Positions 34,372 through 43,800 of a DNA stretch of 64,000 nucleotides are shown piece by piece. The notes under the pieces were generated by a model. That model was not told the DNA's origin and did not search any database. It saw nothing but the letters and a program-made list of their open reading frames with translations. The DNA lies in contig OZ245874.1 of NCBI GenBank assembly GCA_965229335.1, positions 2,232,001-2,296,000 on the forward strand, given 5' to 3'. The translations under genes were made by a program, and so were the position numbers. Position 1 is the first letter of the stretch. Every line of letters begins with the position of its first letter. The stretch is from JAFKFH01 sp017307375 (lineage in GTDB: Bacteria > Pseudomonadota > Alphaproteobacteria > Ferrovibrionales > Ferrovibrionaceae).

Positions 34372-35544
34372 ATGGGCGTTATCGACCGGATCAAGGCATT
34401 CCACCCGGAATTGACCGAAATCCGCCGCGACCTGCACGCGCATCCGGAAACCGCGTTCGAGGAGAACCGGACCGCCGACATCGTCGCCGACAAGCTGCAA
34501 TCCTGGGGGCTCGAGATTCATCGGGGCCTGGCCAAGACCGGCGTGGTCGGCACGCTGAAGGCCGGTCGCGCCAACCGGGCGATCGGCCTGCGCGCCGACA
34601 TGGACGCCCTCGACCTGATCGAATTGAACGATTTCGGGCACAAGTCGCGCCATGAAGGCAAGATGCACGGCTGCGGCCATGACGGACATACCGTCATGCT
34701 GCTCGGCGCCGCCAAGTATCTGTCCGAGAACCGCAATTTCGACGGCACCGTCCATTTCATCTTCCAGCCCGCCGAAGAGAACCTGGCCGGCGGCAAGGTG
34801 ATGATCGACGATGGCCTGTTCGAGAAGTTCCCGGTGGAATCGGTCTACGGCATGCACAACATGCCGGGTCTCGAGGTCGGCAAGTTCGCGGTGCGCGTCG
34901 GGCCGATGATGGCTTCCGCCGACATGTTCACCGTCAAGGTGCGCGGCGTCGGTGCCCACGGCGCCTATCCGCACAAGGGCGTCGATACCGTCCTGGTCGC
35001 GTCCGAGATGGTGGTGGCCCTGCAGTCGATCGTCGCCCGCAACGTCGATCCGCTGGAACCGGCCGTGATCTCGGTGACGATGTTCCAGTCGGGCCACACG
35101 ACCAACGTGATCCCGGAGCATGCGCTGCTCGGCGGTACCGTCCGCGCCTTCCGGCCGGAGGTGCAGGACCTGCTGGAGCGGCGGATGCGCGAGGTGCTCG
35201 ACGGCATCGCCAGGGCTCATGGGGCGGAAGTCGAGCTCGACTACCAGCGCCGCTATCCGCCGACGATCAACACCGCCGACGAAACCGAGCTTGCCGCCGC
35301 CGCGGCCGGCATGGTCGTCGGACCGGAGAACGTCGTGCACAACATGGCACCGTCGATGGGGGCCGAGGACTTCGCCTGGATGCTGCGCGAGCGCCCCGGC
35401 TCCTACGTCTGGATCGGCAATGGCGCCGGCGAGGGCAGCTGCATGGTCCACAATCCGCGCTACGACTTCAACGACGAGGTCCTGCCGATCGGGTCCAGCT
35501 ACTGGGTCCGGCTGGTCGAGACCATACTGAAGCCCGCAGCCTGA
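34372..35544 (+). CDS. M20-family amidohydrolase (hippurate/N-acyl-amino-acid hydrolase type)
   Basis: A 390-residue zinc-dependent hydrolase. The start at 34372 (MGVIDRIKAFHPELTEIRRD) follows GGAGAGGG. M20D features are all present: RRDLHAHPETAFEE, GLRADMDALDLIE, the metal-binding HGCGHDGHTVMLLGAAKYL, and the glutamate pair in QPAEENLAGGKVMID. PSMGAEDFAWML is near the C-terminus. The family cleaves N-acyl amino acids such as hippurate or, in plants, auxin conjugates. Hippurate cleavage would feed benzoate to the box pathway encoded further right, but that link is speculative. Confidence 0.9.
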   Translation: MGVIDRIKAFHPELTEIRRDLHAHPETAFEENRTADIVADKLQSWGLEIHRGLAKTGVVGTLKAGRANRAIGLRADMDALDLIELNDFGHKSRHEGKMHGCGHDGHTVMLLGAAKYLSENRNFDGTVHFIFQPAEENLAGGKVMIDDGLFEKFPVESVYGMHNMPGLEVGKFAVRVGPMMASADMFTVKVRGVGAHGAYPHKGVDTVLVASEMVVALQSIVARNVDPLEPAVISVTMFQSGHTTNVIPEHALLGGTVRAFRPEVQDLLERRMREVLDGIARAHGAEVELDYQRRYPPTINTADETELAAAAAGMVVGPENVVHNMAPSMGAEDFAWMLRERPGSYVWIGNGAGEGSCMVHNPRYDFNDEVLPIGSSYWVRLVETILKPAA

Positions 35545-35566
35545 ACCCGGCGAAGGCGATCGGACC

Positions 35567-36391
35567 GTGAGCTTCAAGATAAAATTCTGGGGCGTCCGCG
35601 GTTCGATCGCCACCCCGTCGCCGCGCCACATCGCGTTCGGCGGCAATACCTCCTGCATCGAGGTTTCGGTCGGCGGACGGCGCATCGTGCTCGATGCCGG
35701 CACCGGGATGCGCATGCTGGGCCACTGGTTCAACCAGAAGAACGTCAAGGAAGCCGCGATCCTGCTGTCCCATACGCATTGGGACCACATCAACGGCTTT
35801 CCCTTCTTTTCGCCGGCCTTCCGCAAGGATTGCGCCTTCACCATCATGGCCGGGCATCTTGCCGCCCATGGCGGAATCAAGAAGGTGTTCGAGACCCAGA
35901 TGTCGAACCCGGTGTTCCCGGTGCCGCTGGAGGCGATCGGCGCCCAGCTCGACTTCGCCGACTTCCAGGCCGGCGCCGACATCGCGCTGTCGCGCGACGT
36001 GCTGATCCGCACCGCCGCGCTCAACCATCCGGACGGGGCGACCGGCTATCGCATCGAGTACCAGGGCAAGTCGATGTGCTACGTGACCGATACCGAGCAT
36101 GTCCCCGGCCAGCCGGATCAGAGCGTGCTGGGCCTGATCGCCGGCGCCGACCTGGTCATCTACGATTCCACCTACACCGACAAGGAATTCCCCCAGAAGG
36201 TCGGCTGGGGCCATTCGACCTGGCAGGAGGGGGTGCGGCTGTGCCGCGCTGCCGGCGCCAAGCGGCTGGCCATCTTCCACCACGATCCCGACCACGAGGA
36301 TCCCTTCATGGAGGCGGTCGAGGAAGAGGCGCGTCGGATGTGGGAAGGGGCCTTCGTCGCCCGCGAAAACATGCGGATCAATCTGGCCTGA
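35567..36391 (+). CDS. Metallo-beta-lactamase-fold hydrolase
   Basis: A 274-residue cytoplasmic protein starting at GTG 35567 (MSFKIKFWGVRGSIATPSPR). The metal-binding motif is SHTHWDHINGFPFF, with further ligands in AALNHPDG, YVTDTEH and the terminal FHHDPDHED. The WGVRGSIATP opening is typical of a family of small MBL-fold proteins related to PhnP and RNase Z, often of unknown substrate. It lies 22 bases after the M20 gene and may share its transcript. It converges with the patatin gene. Confidence 0.85.
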   Translation: MSFKIKFWGVRGSIATPSPRHIAFGGNTSCIEVSVGGRRIVLDAGTGMRMLGHWFNQKNVKEAAILLSHTHWDHINGFPFFSPAFRKDCAFTIMAGHLAAHGGIKKVFETQMSNPVFPVPLEAIGAQLDFADFQAGADIALSRDVLIRTAALNHPDGATGYRIEYQGKSMCYVTDTEHVPGQPDQSVLGLIAGADLVIYDSTYTDKEFPQKVGWGHSTWQEGVRLCRAAGAKRLAIFHHDPDHEDPFMEAVEEEARRMWEGAFVARENMRINLA

Positions 36392-36398
36392 CGCCGGA

Positions 36399-38657
36399 TC
36401 ACAGCCGCCAGATCTTGCTTATGCCGTCGAGGCGGCGATCCGTCCTGATGTCGAAGACAGCCCGCCTGGCCAGGCGATAGCCCAATTCGCGATAGGCTTC
36501 GAACTGCGCCTCGTTGAAGAACTGATCGGCCGTGCTTTCGTGCGGGAACGACGGATATTGCGCACGTCGTGCATAGAGATCGGCGGGAAGCCCTTCGGTC
36601 AGCGTCGGCTTGACGATGACCAGAAACCCTTCGGCGCCGGTGTCGGCATAGCGGAGCCGGGCGATCGCATAGCCCGATGCGGCCCGCTCGCCCGAACTCA
36701 GCCGTTCCAGCCCGAATTCGTCAATGAAATCGACATTGACCGCGAAATCGACGCGGATGCGCTCGATCATCGAGGCCAAGTCGGCGAATTCGAAGCGTTC
36801 ATCGGCACCGGCTTCCGACAGCACGATCAGGCGACAGCGACGGCGGACCAGCTCATACACCCCGGTATTGTCGAAATGGCCGCCATCGGTGATCTGCAGG
36901 AACTGGCTGTCTTCGCGGAGATCCTCGCCCAGCATGTTCCACGCCGCGGGCTGGAGCAGATTGGGCCAGGACGCCGACTTGCCGACGGGAAGCCTGGCCG
37001 GGTTCACCAGCCAGTAGCCGAGACGGATGTTGAGCAAGGTCATCAGGACCGAGACCAGCCGGCTGCGGGTCAAGCCAGTGCCGCCGACGCCGGCATTGGG
37101 GTTCGCGGCGGCCCCCGACGTCGCCATCGCGGTCGCCAGCGTAATGCCGCGGCCATCGTCCTCGGATTGACCGTACCGCGCGGTGCTCAGCCAGCCCGTC
37201 GCGTCGCTGCCGACATGCAGTGGCGACAGCAGGAAACTGTCCCCGGCCCGACCGCTGAAGCAGTATCGGGCCGACCCGGTCAGCACCACGTTCGCGTTGA
37301 TCAGGTGATAGGGGCCGGCGTAGGGGATGGCATCCCGGCCGGCGCCGCACATCTGGTCGAGCCGCGCGGCATCGGCCTTGGCCGCCGGTTCCCAGCCGCC
37401 GCCTTGCAGCCTGTCGGCGTCCGGCAGGAACGTCTCCATCAGCCGATCCCGGTAGAAGCGATGCAGCGACGTGTCGTTGGCATTGATCCGCCAGGCGGCA
37501 AACAACGCGACGACTTCGAGCAGCCCGGCGACGACGATCGCGACCTGTGCCGCGCCCGCCGGATCATGCAGTTCGTCGATGAAGACGACCAGCATGCGCT
37601 GGGCCAGCAACTGGGCGAGCCACAGAAACCCGATCAGCACCAGCGCCGCGGCAACCATCATCACCGGCAGCCTGCCTGCCTGGCCCGGCTGCGGCCGCTT
37701 GCCCAGCGCCGCGATCAGGGCGCCGCTGGAGCCGACCAGGACCGGCAGCAGGGCATCGGCGGCCTGGCCGGTCAGCAGCCTGTCGACCGTCGGCCCGAGA
37801 TAGAAGAGGCCGGCGAGCCCGAGGCAGGCAAGCAGCGCCTGCAGGCTGATGCCAAAGCCGCGTTGCGTGAAGAGGCGGACGAAATAGGGCAGTGCGCTCG
37901 GATGGTCGCGCAGCTCGCGGCGGCGATCGGCGCCGATCAGCGGCCGGAAGGCGAGGTTCGGGCTGGCCCAGGACAGTACCGACAAGCCGAAGAAGACGGC
38001 CGCCGACAGGCCGGCGATCCAGCCCGCGCCCCAGGTGATGACCTGCGTCACCAGTTCTGCCGCGTCGTTCGACAGGGCGGCGCCCGGGCGCCAGGTCACG
38101 TTGCCCAGCAGCAGGGCGCTGTGCAGGGCGAGCAGCATGGCGAGGACCAGGCCAAAATAGACGGCAAGGGTCGCCGTCATGCCGCGCAGGACGAACGCCA
38201 TCCCGGCCAGCAGCGACAGCTTGCGGCTGGGGGCCAGATAGTTGCCACGCTGGCGGATGAAGTCGAGGGCGCGCAACCGCGCCTCCGTACCCTGGGCATG
38301 CCGGGTGCCGGCCAGCGGGCTGGACAGGGGAAACGTGCCGGGGGTCAGCCCGCTTCCCGGAAGCTGCGACAACAACCAGCTGAGGGCGCAGCCGATATAG
38401 CCGCCCCCCGATACCGTAGACAGGTATTCGAAGCGCGACAGCGCTCGTTCGACCACCAGCGCCTGCAGCACGCCCAGAGCGAACGAGGCCGAGCGGATTC
38501 CGCCGCCCGACAGTGCGAGGCCGGCGACGTTCTCCGGATCGACCGTGATCCTCCGCTCCAGCGTGTCATCCAGCCGGCTTTGCCGGATATGCGCGATTTC
38601 GCCGGCGAAGACCTCATCGAAGGTCAGTGTCGCCCGTTCATCCTTGTCCGTCGTCAT
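36399..38657 (-). CDS. Membrane-embedded patatin-like phospholipase
   Basis: A 752-residue protein combining a split patatin domain with transmembrane segments. The N-terminal patatin region has the oxyanion-hole loop GLALSGGGIRSASFALGV near residue 48 and the nucleophile serine in TVSGGGYIG. The second part of the dyad, ITDGGHFDNTGVYE, appears near residue 592. Between them, about residues 150-380 hold several hydrophobic helices (LAVYFGLVLAMLLALHSALL and others). Patatins hydrolyse acyl esters of lipids. The insertion implies the active site is built around a membrane-anchored core. It stands alone, with no obvious immunity or secretion partner. Confidence 0.85.
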   Translation of the reverse strand: MTTDKDERATLTFDEVFAGEIAHIRQSRLDDTLERRITVDPENVAGLALSGGGIRSASFALGVLQALVVERALSRFEYLSTVSGGGYIGCALSWLLSQLPGSGLTPGTFPLSSPLAGTRHAQGTEARLRALDFIRQRGNYLAPSRKLSLLAGMAFVLRGMTATLAVYFGLVLAMLLALHSALLLGNVTWRPGAALSNDAAELVTQVITWGAGWIAGLSAAVFFGLSVLSWASPNLAFRPLIGADRRRELRDHPSALPYFVRLFTQRGFGISLQALLACLGLAGLFYLGPTVDRLLTGQAADALLPVLVGSSGALIAALGKRPQPGQAGRLPVMMVAAALVLIGFLWLAQLLAQRMLVVFIDELHDPAGAAQVAIVVAGLLEVVALFAAWRINANDTSLHRFYRDRLMETFLPDADRLQGGGWEPAAKADAARLDQMCGAGRDAIPYAGPYHLINANVVLTGSARYCFSGRAGDSFLLSPLHVGSDATGWLSTARYGQSEDDGRGITLATAMATSGAAANPNAGVGGTGLTRSRLVSVLMTLLNIRLGYWLVNPARLPVGKSASWPNLLQPAAWNMLGEDLREDSQFLQITDGGHFDNTGVYELVRRRCRLIVLSEAGADERFEFADLASMIERIRVDFAVNVDFIDEFGLERLSSGERAASGYAIARLRYADTGAEGFLVIVKPTLTEGLPADLYARRAQYPSFPHESTADQFFNEAQFEAYRELGYRLARRAVFDIRTDRRLDGISKIWRL

Positions 38658-38727
38658 GCTCGCGTCCCGCCGCTATGCGATCGGACGCAAGTCTAGTCTT
38701 GTGATTTTTAGGTGTCTATTGCCTGAT

Positions 38728-40215
38728 TTAATCAACTGATCTGAACGGCCCACCCTCGATCAGGCGCCATCGCGTCAGGCTGCGGTCGTCGTGCGATTGC
38801 CGCCAGGACAGCAGGCGCCTCGCGTATTTCGCGGCAATCCCCGCATGGTCCGGGTCGCGGGCCAGATCGGTCGTCTCGTCGGGATCGGCGGCGAGATCGA
38901 ACAGCAGCGGGTCGAGACCGGCGAAATGCACGTACTTGAACCGCGCGTCGCGGATGACGGCGAGGTTGCAGCGATCGGCCGGCAGGCCGAACAGGGTTTC
39001 GGCCGCGCGCGTCGCCGGATCGCGGAAGTCGTATTCCCAATGCGCCGCGTCACGCCACGGCGCCAGTTCGCCGCGCAGCCAGGGCCGCAGCGACTGGCCC
39101 TGGGCCTGATCGGGCACGGGCGCGCCGATCAGGTCCATCACCGTCGGCAGGATGTCGACGCTCTCGGTGAAGGCGTCGACCTTGCGGCCGCGCGTATGGT
39201 CGAATTCGGCGCGCGGATCGCGCACGATCAGCGGGACGTGATAGGCGCCGTCGTAGAAGCCCAGCTTGCCGACCAGCCAGTGATCGCCCAGCATTTCGCC
39301 ATGATCGGAGGTGAAGATGATCAAGGTCCGCTTCAATTCCTCACGGTCATGCAGCGCATAGACGATATCGCCGATCGCATCGTCCACCTGGGACATCAGG
39401 CCGTAATAGGCGGCCGCCGCCTGCTGGATCGCCGCATCGTCGACCGGGGCGCGATAGCGCGCCTGGCCCAGCGCGAAGGCGAGGTACGGATGCTGCGCCG
39501 CCTCGGCCGCCAGCAGCGGCTTGCGCCGCGGACGCGGCATGCGCGCCGGATCGTGATAGGCGTGATAGGGCGGGCAGGCGACGAAGGGCGGATGCGGACG
39601 GTAGAACGAGACATGGGCAAACCATGGCTCGGTCTGGCCCGCCAGCCAGTCGGTAAAGGCGCGGGCCAGGAACCGGGTCTCGGATTCGTCGGCCCCGAAC
39701 AGCGTGTGCGGCCGCCCCTGCGCGTCGAAGACCGGCTTGAAGAAGGCCTGCTTTTCCGTCCCGAACTCATGGCCGCGGCGGCGCAGATCGGCGGCGAAGG
39801 GCGCGAAATCCTCATGCAGCGGCATGACCGGATCGAAGCCGTCCAGCACGCCTTCGTAGCTGGCGAGCCGGGCGTCGCCCGGCTCGAGTCCGCGGGGATC
39901 CGCCGTGGTGTCGGTATAGCCGAACAGTGCCGGCCGATAGCCTGCCGCGCGGGCCTCCCGGGCGATGTTGGTCAGCCGGGGATCGAGCGGCGAGCCGTTC
40001 AGCACCGCGCGATGCGTATGCAGATAGGTGCCGGTATAAAGGCTTGCCCGGCTCGGCCCGCAGGGAGCCGCCTGGGCATAGTGGTGACGGAAGGTGACGC
40101 CGGCGCGGGCGAGACCATCGATATGCGGCGTGCGCACATGCGGGTGGCCGACCGCCGACAGGCTGTCGCCGCGCCACTGGTCTGCCGTGATGAAGAGGAT
40201 GTTGAGGCGGGACAT
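38728..40215 (-). CDS. Alkaline-phosphatase-superfamily sulfatase / phosphonate monoester hydrolase
   Basis: A 495-residue hydrolase. The start at 40215 gives MSRLNILFITADQWRGDSLS. The formylglycine motif PCGPSRASLYTG puts the modifiable cysteine at residue 52. Metal-site segments include ITADQWR, FTSDHGEMLGDHWLVGK and RPHPPFVACPPYH. From memory the N- and C-terminal thirds (HRAVLNGSPLD; KYVHFAGLDPLLFDLAADP; LSWRQSHDDRSLT) match bacterial phosphonate monoester hydrolases better than arylsulfatases. These enzymes are promiscuous toward phosphonate, phosphate and sulfate esters. No signal peptide is evident. Its start codon overlaps that of the divergent membrane-protein gene. Confidence 0.87.
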   Translation of the reverse strand: MSRLNILFITADQWRGDSLSAVGHPHVRTPHIDGLARAGVTFRHHYAQAAPCGPSRASLYTGTYLHTHRAVLNGSPLDPRLTNIAREARAAGYRPALFGYTDTTADPRGLEPGDARLASYEGVLDGFDPVMPLHEDFAPFAADLRRRGHEFGTEKQAFFKPVFDAQGRPHTLFGADESETRFLARAFTDWLAGQTEPWFAHVSFYRPHPPFVACPPYHAYHDPARMPRPRRKPLLAAEAAQHPYLAFALGQARYRAPVDDAAIQQAAAAYYGLMSQVDDAIGDIVYALHDREELKRTLIIFTSDHGEMLGDHWLVGKLGFYDGAYHVPLIVRDPRAEFDHTRGRKVDAFTESVDILPTVMDLIGAPVPDQAQGQSLRPWLRGELAPWRDAAHWEYDFRDPATRAAETLFGLPADRCNLAVIRDARFKYVHFAGLDPLLFDLAADPDETTDLARDPDHAGIAAKYARRLLSWRQSHDDRSLTRWRLIEGGPFRSVD

Positions 40216-40741
40216 GACGCCTGAAACTAAGCCACGAAGCCGCCGGCGCCTGCAACTGCTGCGGCGCATCCTGTCGCCGCTGATCGTGCTGGCGGCGCTG
40301 ATCGTTTCGCTGGAATCCTGGCTGTGGGACCATTTCATGGCCCTGGCCCGCTGGGCCGAACGCGCGCCGCCGGTCCGCTGGACGATCGACGGCTATCGCC
40401 GCCTGCCGCCGCTGGCCATGGCCTTCGTCGTCTGCCTGGCGCTGGCGATCGGCGAGCCGCTGAAGCTGATCGGGCTGTGGCTCGCCTCGACCGGTCATCC
40501 GGTGCAGGCCGGCATCGCGATCGGGTCGGGCTACGTGCTCGGCACGGCGTTGCCGGCCTGGCTGGTCGCCCAGGGGCGGGAGCGGCTGATGACGCTCGCC
40601 TGGTTTGCCTGGGGTTATACGCGGCTGCACGGGCTGGTCCGGGCGGCGCATGACTATCTCGCCCGCCAGCCGGCCTGGGTGGCGACCAGGGTATGGGTGG
40701 GACGCATGGTGCGGCGCCTCAGGCTCTGGTCACGCCGCTAA
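40214..40741 (+). CDS. Membrane protein of unknown function
   Basis: A 175-residue protein with a basic N-terminus (MTPETKPRSRRRLQLLRR), a first helix ILSPLIVLAALIVSLESWLW, and two or three further hydrophobic stretches (LAMAFVVCLALAIGEPLKLI; LGTALPAWLV). The C-terminus is arginine-rich. Its ATG at 40214 shares two bases with the divergent sulfatase ATG in the tetramer CATG. GAGGCGG a few bases upstream supports that start, although an in-frame ATG at 40190 exists. The GEPLKLIGLWL segment suggests a conserved family, but I do not recognise it. Confidence 0.6.
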   Translation: MTPETKPRSRRRLQLLRRILSPLIVLAALIVSLESWLWDHFMALARWAERAPPVRWTIDGYRRLPPLAMAFVVCLALAIGEPLKLIGLWLASTGHPVQAGIAIGSGYVLGTALPAWLVAQGRERLMTLAWFAWGYTRLHGLVRAAHDYLARQPAWVATRVWVGRMVRRLRLWSRR

Positions 40742-40817
40742 CTCATATGTATGCTAACAATATCGCGTCCGGTTCGTTCGGTCCCAAGGCAGCCTTTGCG
40801 CAACCCGGGGGGATGGC

Positions 40818-43800
40818 ATGCTGGAGTTGGCGTTCGGTTTCGTCACCGCGGATCTCTATCGTCACGACGGCCTGGCCCGGCTCGATGCGGTTTTCCGCCA
40901 ATGGCTGGCAAGCCGCGATCCCGACCTCGACGACCGCCTCGAACGCGCCCGTGCGGCGAGCGCCCCCGCCCCGGCGGAATTGCTGATCGACCTCGCCCCG
41001 CCGGCCGAAGCGTTCGTCGCGACACTGTTCGGCATCGAAGCCGATGTTGCCGCGATGCGGGCCGAGATCGTCGGCCTGGCGCCGCTCGCCGCGGTCAAGC
41101 GCAACTTCGTGCAGCGCGTCGCGGTCAAGGGCCATGACGCGGCCAGTGCCGCGGCCATCGACGGCCCGGTGCTGCGCGCCGCGCTCGAAGATCATATCGG
41201 CCAGGATTTCGCCGAGCTCGATTTCGCGCGCGCCGTGCTCGACTGGGAGGCGAAGGACGGCTGTGCCGAGCAGTTGGCCCTCGCCCGCGACTACGCGGCC
41301 TGGGCGACGCTGTCGCCGGCCGGCCAGGGGCGCCATGGCGGTGGCGTGCTGTTCAAGGTGCCGCGCAAGACCGACCCCGAGCATCTGGTCCGTCATCTGG
41401 TGACCGACGAGGCGGAAGGGTTCCCGCGGCATCGTCTCGACCCAGCTCACCTGCGGGCCCGCGACGGCTTCGGCCTGACCGATGCCGGCACCGATCTCGC
41501 CGGGGCGTGTGACCAGGCAAATTATTGCATCTGGTGCCATCATCAGGGAAAGGATTCCTGCTCGAAGGGCCTGCGCGATCGCCAGGGCGCGTTCAGGCAG
41601 AGTCCGTTCGGCGTGACCCTCGCCGGTTGCCCGCTCGAGGAGAAGATCTCCGAGATGCACGAGGTTTTCGCCGGTGGCGCGGCCATCGGCGCACTGGCCG
41701 TCATCACCCTCGACAACCCGATGGCTGCCGCCACCGGGCATCGCATCTGCAACGACTGCATGAAGGCCTGCATCTACCAGCGCCAGGACCCGGTCGATAT
41801 CCCGCAGGCCGAGACCCGCATCCTGAAGAGCGTGCTGGCACTGCCCTACGGCTTCGAGATCTACGGCCTGCTGACCCGGTGGAATCCCCTGAACCTGCGC
41901 CGGCCGTTTCCGCGCCCGCCTTCGGGCCGGCGCGTGCTGGTGGCCGGGATGGGGCCGGCGGGCTTCACACTGGCCCACCACTTGATGAACGAAGGGCATT
42001 TCGTCGTCGGCATCGACGGCCTGAAGATCGAGCCGTTGCCCGGTGCGCTCGCCGATCCCTCGGTGCCGATCCGCGATATCGCCAGCTTGCGCGAAGATCT
42101 GGACGACCGGGTGATGGCCGGTTTCGGCGGCGTCGCCGAATACGGCATCACCGTGCGCTGGGACAAGAATTTCCTCAAGATCGTGCGGCTGCTGCTGGAG
42201 CGGCGCGATCGTTTCCTGCTGCTCGGCGGCGTCCGTTTCGGTGGCACGCTGACCCTGGACGACGCCTTCGCCCAGGGCTTCGACCATGTCGCGCTGGCCG
42301 TGGGTGCCGGCCGGCCGACGGTGCTGGAACTGCCCCACGGACTGGCGCGTGGCGTGCGCACGGCCTCCGACTTCCTGATGGCGCTGCAGCTGACCGGCGC
42401 GGCCAAGCGCTCGTCGATCGCCAACATGCAGCTGCGATTGCCGGTGGTCGTCATCGGCGGCGGCCTGACCGCGATCGACGCCGCGACCGAGGCAATGGCC
42501 TACTACCCGGTGCAGGTGGAGAAGTTCCTCGACCGCTACGAGACGCTGTCGCGCGAGCGGGGCGAAGCCGCCGTCCGCGCCGCCTTCACGCCCGACGAAG
42601 CGGTCGTGGCCGACGAGTTCCTGGTCCATGGACGGGCCGTGCGCGCCGAGCGGATGCAGGCGGCCGAAGAAGGGCGCCCCCCGAGGCTGGCGGCGCTGGT
42701 GCAGGGCTGGGGCGGCGTCACCATCGCCTATCGCCGCCGGCTGATCGACAGCCCGTCCTACACGCTCAATCACGAGGAGGTCGAGAAGGCACTGGAGGAA
42801 GGGATCTCGTTCTGCGAAGGCTTGACGCCGCGCGCCGTCGACGTCGATGCATCGGGCCATGCTGCGGCCCTGCGCCTGACCGGCGAGAACGGGGCCGATG
42901 TAGTACTCGCCGCGCGCGCGGTGCTGGTCGCGGCCGGAACCCAGCCCAACACCGTGCTGGCGCGCGAGGATGCCGGGAATTTCGTGCTGGCCGGCAAGTA
43001 CTTCCGCGCGGTCGACGACAGCGGCGCGACGGTGACACCCGAACGCCAGATGGCCAAGCCGGCGGAGCCGCGCGTGCTCCTTGCCCGCCATCCCGACGGC
43101 CGTTTCGTCAGCTTCTTCGGCGATCTGCATCCGAGCTATTTCGGCAACGTGGTCAAGGCCATGGGATCGGCCGCCCAGGGCTATCCGACGGTCTGCCGCG
43201 TCCTCGACCAGGTCACGCCCGCGCCGATATCCGATGCGGCCTTTGCCGCCAGATTGCGCGACAACTGCCAAGCTCATGTGCATGCGGTCCACCGTCTGAC
43301 GCCGACGATCGTCGAGGTGGTCGTCCGGGCGCCGCAGGCCGCCCGCAATTTTCGCCCGGGGCAGTTCTACCGGCTGCAGAATTACGAACAGATCAGCCCC
43401 CGTATCGACGGCACCGTGCTGGCGATGGAGGGGGTGGCGCTGACCGGCGCTTCGGTCGATACCGAGCGCGGGCTGTTGTCGACCATCGTGCTGGAAATGG
43501 GCGGCTCGTCCGATCTCTGTGCCCATCTGCGGCCGGGCGAACCGGTCGTCCTGATGGGGCCGACCGGCGCGCCGACCCATATCGCCGGCGGCGAAACGGT
43601 GCTGCTGGTCGGTGGCGGGCTGGGCAATGCGGTGCTGTTCTCGATCGGCCGCGCCTTCCGCGAGGCCGGCTCGCGGGTACTATACTTCGCCGGCTACAAG
43701 CGGATGATCGATCGCTACAAGGTGGCCGAGATCGAGGCGGCAGCCGACGTTGTCGTCTGGTGCTGCGACGAGGCGCCGGGCTTCGCGCCCGGCCGGCCGC

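Noticed and set aside
36540..38696. A 718-codon plus-strand frame opposite the patatin
   Set aside because: The patatin frame carries catalytic motifs; the opposite frame is low-complexity.
40743..43580. A 945-codon open frame on the minus strand opposite the fused oxidoreductase
   Set aside because: The plus-strand frame has clear FAD, NAD and Fe-S motifs. The antisense frame has no domain, is rich in Gly/Arg/His/Gln, and is a codon-bias shadow in GC-rich DNA.
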